Shown: piece by piece, positions 30,849 through 31,619 of the stretch
Numbering within the stretch: position 1 is the first letter of the stretch
Layout of the letters: every line of letters starts with the position of its first letter
Source: Candidatus Aenigmatarchaeota archaeon
GTDB lineage: Archaea > Aenigmatarchaeota > Aenigmatarchaeia > QMZS01
Length of the DNA stretch: 31,619 nt
Direction: 5' to 3'
Assembly (NCBI GenBank): GCA_021163805.1
Contig: JAGGTL010000056.1
Coordinates: 1 to 31,619, forward strand
Notes under the pieces: generated by a model
The model's input: only the letters and a program-made list of their open reading frames with translations
What the model was told of the DNA's origin: nothing
The model's database searches: none
Position numbers and translations under genes: made by a program

Positions 30849-31166
30849 TTATCGACCAAAAGGAAATCTTTCTCTGCATCTTTTTCCACATTCTTCCGCT
30901 CCCATGGTTTTATTTAGATAATACAACCGGCAGGCGGTAAGCAGACTGTCTGGACTCGCATCTCCATTTATATCTCCGATCATAATGCTATCTGTTGATT
31001 GATTTGTCTGTATATATATTTTACATCCTTTATTTAGAGCATTTTCATATTTCGCCGAAACGAGAGGTTTTGTTCCAGTAATAAATAGATAAGATAATAA
31101 GACCAGTACCAAAATAGCGAGGGCAATTATAATTACAGAATTTACGGATAAATTAATCCCCTTCAT
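30849..31166 (-). CDS. Pilin-like protein with partial EF-hand (dockerin-like) loop
   Basis: A 105-residue protein. The start MKGINLSVNSVIIIALAILV has the short basic leader and hydrophobic stalk of archaeal type IV pilin-like proteins, and four cysteines follow the stalk. Near residues 63-76, GDINGDASPDSLLT matches the first nine positions of a calcium-binding D-x-N-x-D-x-x-x-D loop as in dockerins, but position 12 is Leu, not acidic. The end CRLYYLNKTMGAEECGKRCR contains three of the cysteines. It is not next to the main pilus operon and could be a separate surface filament subunit or adhesin. A TATA-like ATTATACT lies about 20 nt upstream on the minus strand. Confidence 0.6.
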   Translation of the reverse strand: MKGINLSVNSVIIIALAILVLVLLSYLFITGTKPLVSAKYENALNKGCKIYIQTNQSTDSIMIGDINGDASPDSLLTACRLYYLNKTMGAEECGKRCRERFPFGR

Positions 31167-31232
31167 TTATTAAATAGTATAATAATTATTTAGATTAATT
31201 AACGATTAATTAACACTTATCTTTCCATGAAG

Positions 31233-31382
31233 CTAATCTTTCTTAACTATGCCAACAGAATTGCTTATCATCTTCTTATTCTTACCATCCATTTCTCTTT
31301 TTTTCTTATATGCCGAAATTTGTTTCAAAGGCAGTTTGATATCTTTTTTGTTTTTCTCAATAAATATAAAATAGTGAGCCAC
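31233..31382 (-). CDS. Candidate 49-aa small basic protein (GTG start)
   Basis: From a GTG at 31382-31380 the frame reads VAHYFIFIEKNKKDIKLPLK, then QISAYKKKREMDGKNKKMIS and NSVGIVKKD, ending TAG. The mix of an aromatic start, a lysine-rich middle and regular codon use looks protein-like, but no family is recognised. The start is 5 bp from the divergent geranylgeranyl reductase ATG, and a TATA-like AATTATATCC on the minus strand lies about 20 nt upstream inside that gene. It fills most of the 221-bp gap between 31167 and 31387. Confidence 0.4.
   Translation of the reverse strand: MAHYFIFIEKNKKDIKLPLKQISAYKKKREMDGKNKKMISNSVGIVKKD
31361..31373 (+). promoter_or_regulatory. TATA box of the geranylgeranyl reductase-like gene
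   Basis: AAATATAAAATAG is 15-27 nt before the ATG at 31388, a leaderless arrangement. Confidence 0.45.
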
Positions 31383-31387
31383 TAATT

Positions 31388-31619
31388 ATGGCGGATATAA
31401 TTATTGTTGGTGGCGGACCGGGAGGTTCTGCAACGGCAAAACATTTAGCAGAAAAAGGTTATGATGTTGTTCTCTATGAGAAAAGGCAGGAAATTGGAGC
31501 TCCAAAAAGATGCGCCGAAGGAATTTCTCTTGGAGGTCTTGAAAGATTAAAATTAAATCCTCCAGCAAACTGCATAAGGCAGAAAATAAACGGTGCGAGA
31601 ATTTATGCTCCAAATGGAA
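31388..31619 (+). CDS. Geranylgeranyl reductase-family flavoprotein (3' truncated)
   Basis: Only the first 77 codons are in the window. The N-terminus MADIIIVGGGPGGSATAKHL is an FAD-binding Rossmann fold with GxGxxG, followed by a conserved acidic end of strand two (DVVLYEKR) and GAPKRCAEGISLGGLERL. The KRCAEG segment is diagnostic of archaeal digeranylgeranylglycerophospholipid reductases, which saturate the isoprenoid chains of membrane lipids. Related flavoproteins exist, so the substrate is inferred. The gene continues past the right edge. Confidence 0.85.
   Translation, partial: MADIIIVGGGPGGSATAKHLAEKGYDVVLYEKRQEIGAPKRCAEGISLGGLERLKLNPPANCIRQKINGARIYAPNG

Noticed and set aside
1..31619. 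tRNA, rRNA, CRISPR arrays, transposases and integrases
   Set aside because: Looked for GTTCRANNC-type T-arms, regularly spaced repeats and recombinase motifs by eye and saw none. A covariance-model scan would be the decisive check for tRNA and small RNA genes.

Overview
This is a compact, AT-rich archaeal window. The archaeal assignment rests on several independent genes: prepilins with archaeal class III signal peptides (MKGQxSVE), a TadC-type/GspE-type type IV filament locus, a Pus10-family protein, ThrRS with the archaeal N-terminal editing domain, archaeal-type GluRS, a geranylgeranyl reductase-like flavoprotein, and TATA boxes about 25 nt before many start codons (leaderless transcripts). 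Small genome style, many 4-nt gene overlaps and several unrecognised membrane proteins would fit a DPANN-like lineage, but that is inference; no rRNA or other phylogenetic marker is in the window.

Layout. 1-690: the tail of an Mrr-like nuclease, then a HicB antitoxin and a HicA toxin that face each other and overlap at their 3' ends. 818-1891: DUF763 protein. 1930-7455: a type IV pilus/secretion locus. A minus-strand operon (CBS/winged-helix protein, GspE-type ATPase, two TadC-like membrane proteins) is flanked by plus-strand prepilin-like genes on both sides. 7456-9175: a gene-poor stretch with a decayed gene remnant and a possible structured RNA, followed by an archaeal AAA ATPase with a DUF234 tail. 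9332-11923: a Pus10-family protein with altered active-site motifs, a candidate 35-aa gene, an unrecognised protein under a palindrome-rich promoter, and a membrane/coiled-coil protein. 12081-15024: serine hydroxymethyltransferase and GluRS. 15106-19446: a cell-envelope region with a processive family 2 glycosyltransferase, an overlapping membrane-anchored thioredoxin-like protein, a secreted protein of unknown role, a tandem pair of paralogous membrane proteins and one more unknown. 19470-21734: a CBS protein ending in an HPF-like domain, an AmmeMemoRadiSam-type radical SAM enzyme and a 59-aa zinc ribbon. 21892-25194: a polysaccharide flippase and an ATP-dependent DNA ligase. 25305-30782: an adenosylcobalamin-type ribonucleotide reductase interrupted by a 398-residue homing-endonuclease intein, a 31-aa lysine-rich gene with a strong promoter, and ThrRS. 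30849-31619: a pilin-like protein with a partial EF-hand loop, a candidate 49-aa gene, and the start of a geranylgeranyl reductase.

The glycosyltransferase and flippase could together build or export a surface polysaccharide, and the pilin, ATPase and TadC genes build a surface filament. The remaining metabolic genes are unlinked housekeeping functions. The observations most worth following are the active-site changes in the Pus10-family protein, the CBS-HPF fusion, the tail-to-tail HicAB pair, the near-identical tract shared by the tandem membrane genes, and the strongly signalled 31-aa basic gene. I did not find CRISPR arrays, transposase genes, rRNA or tRNA genes.
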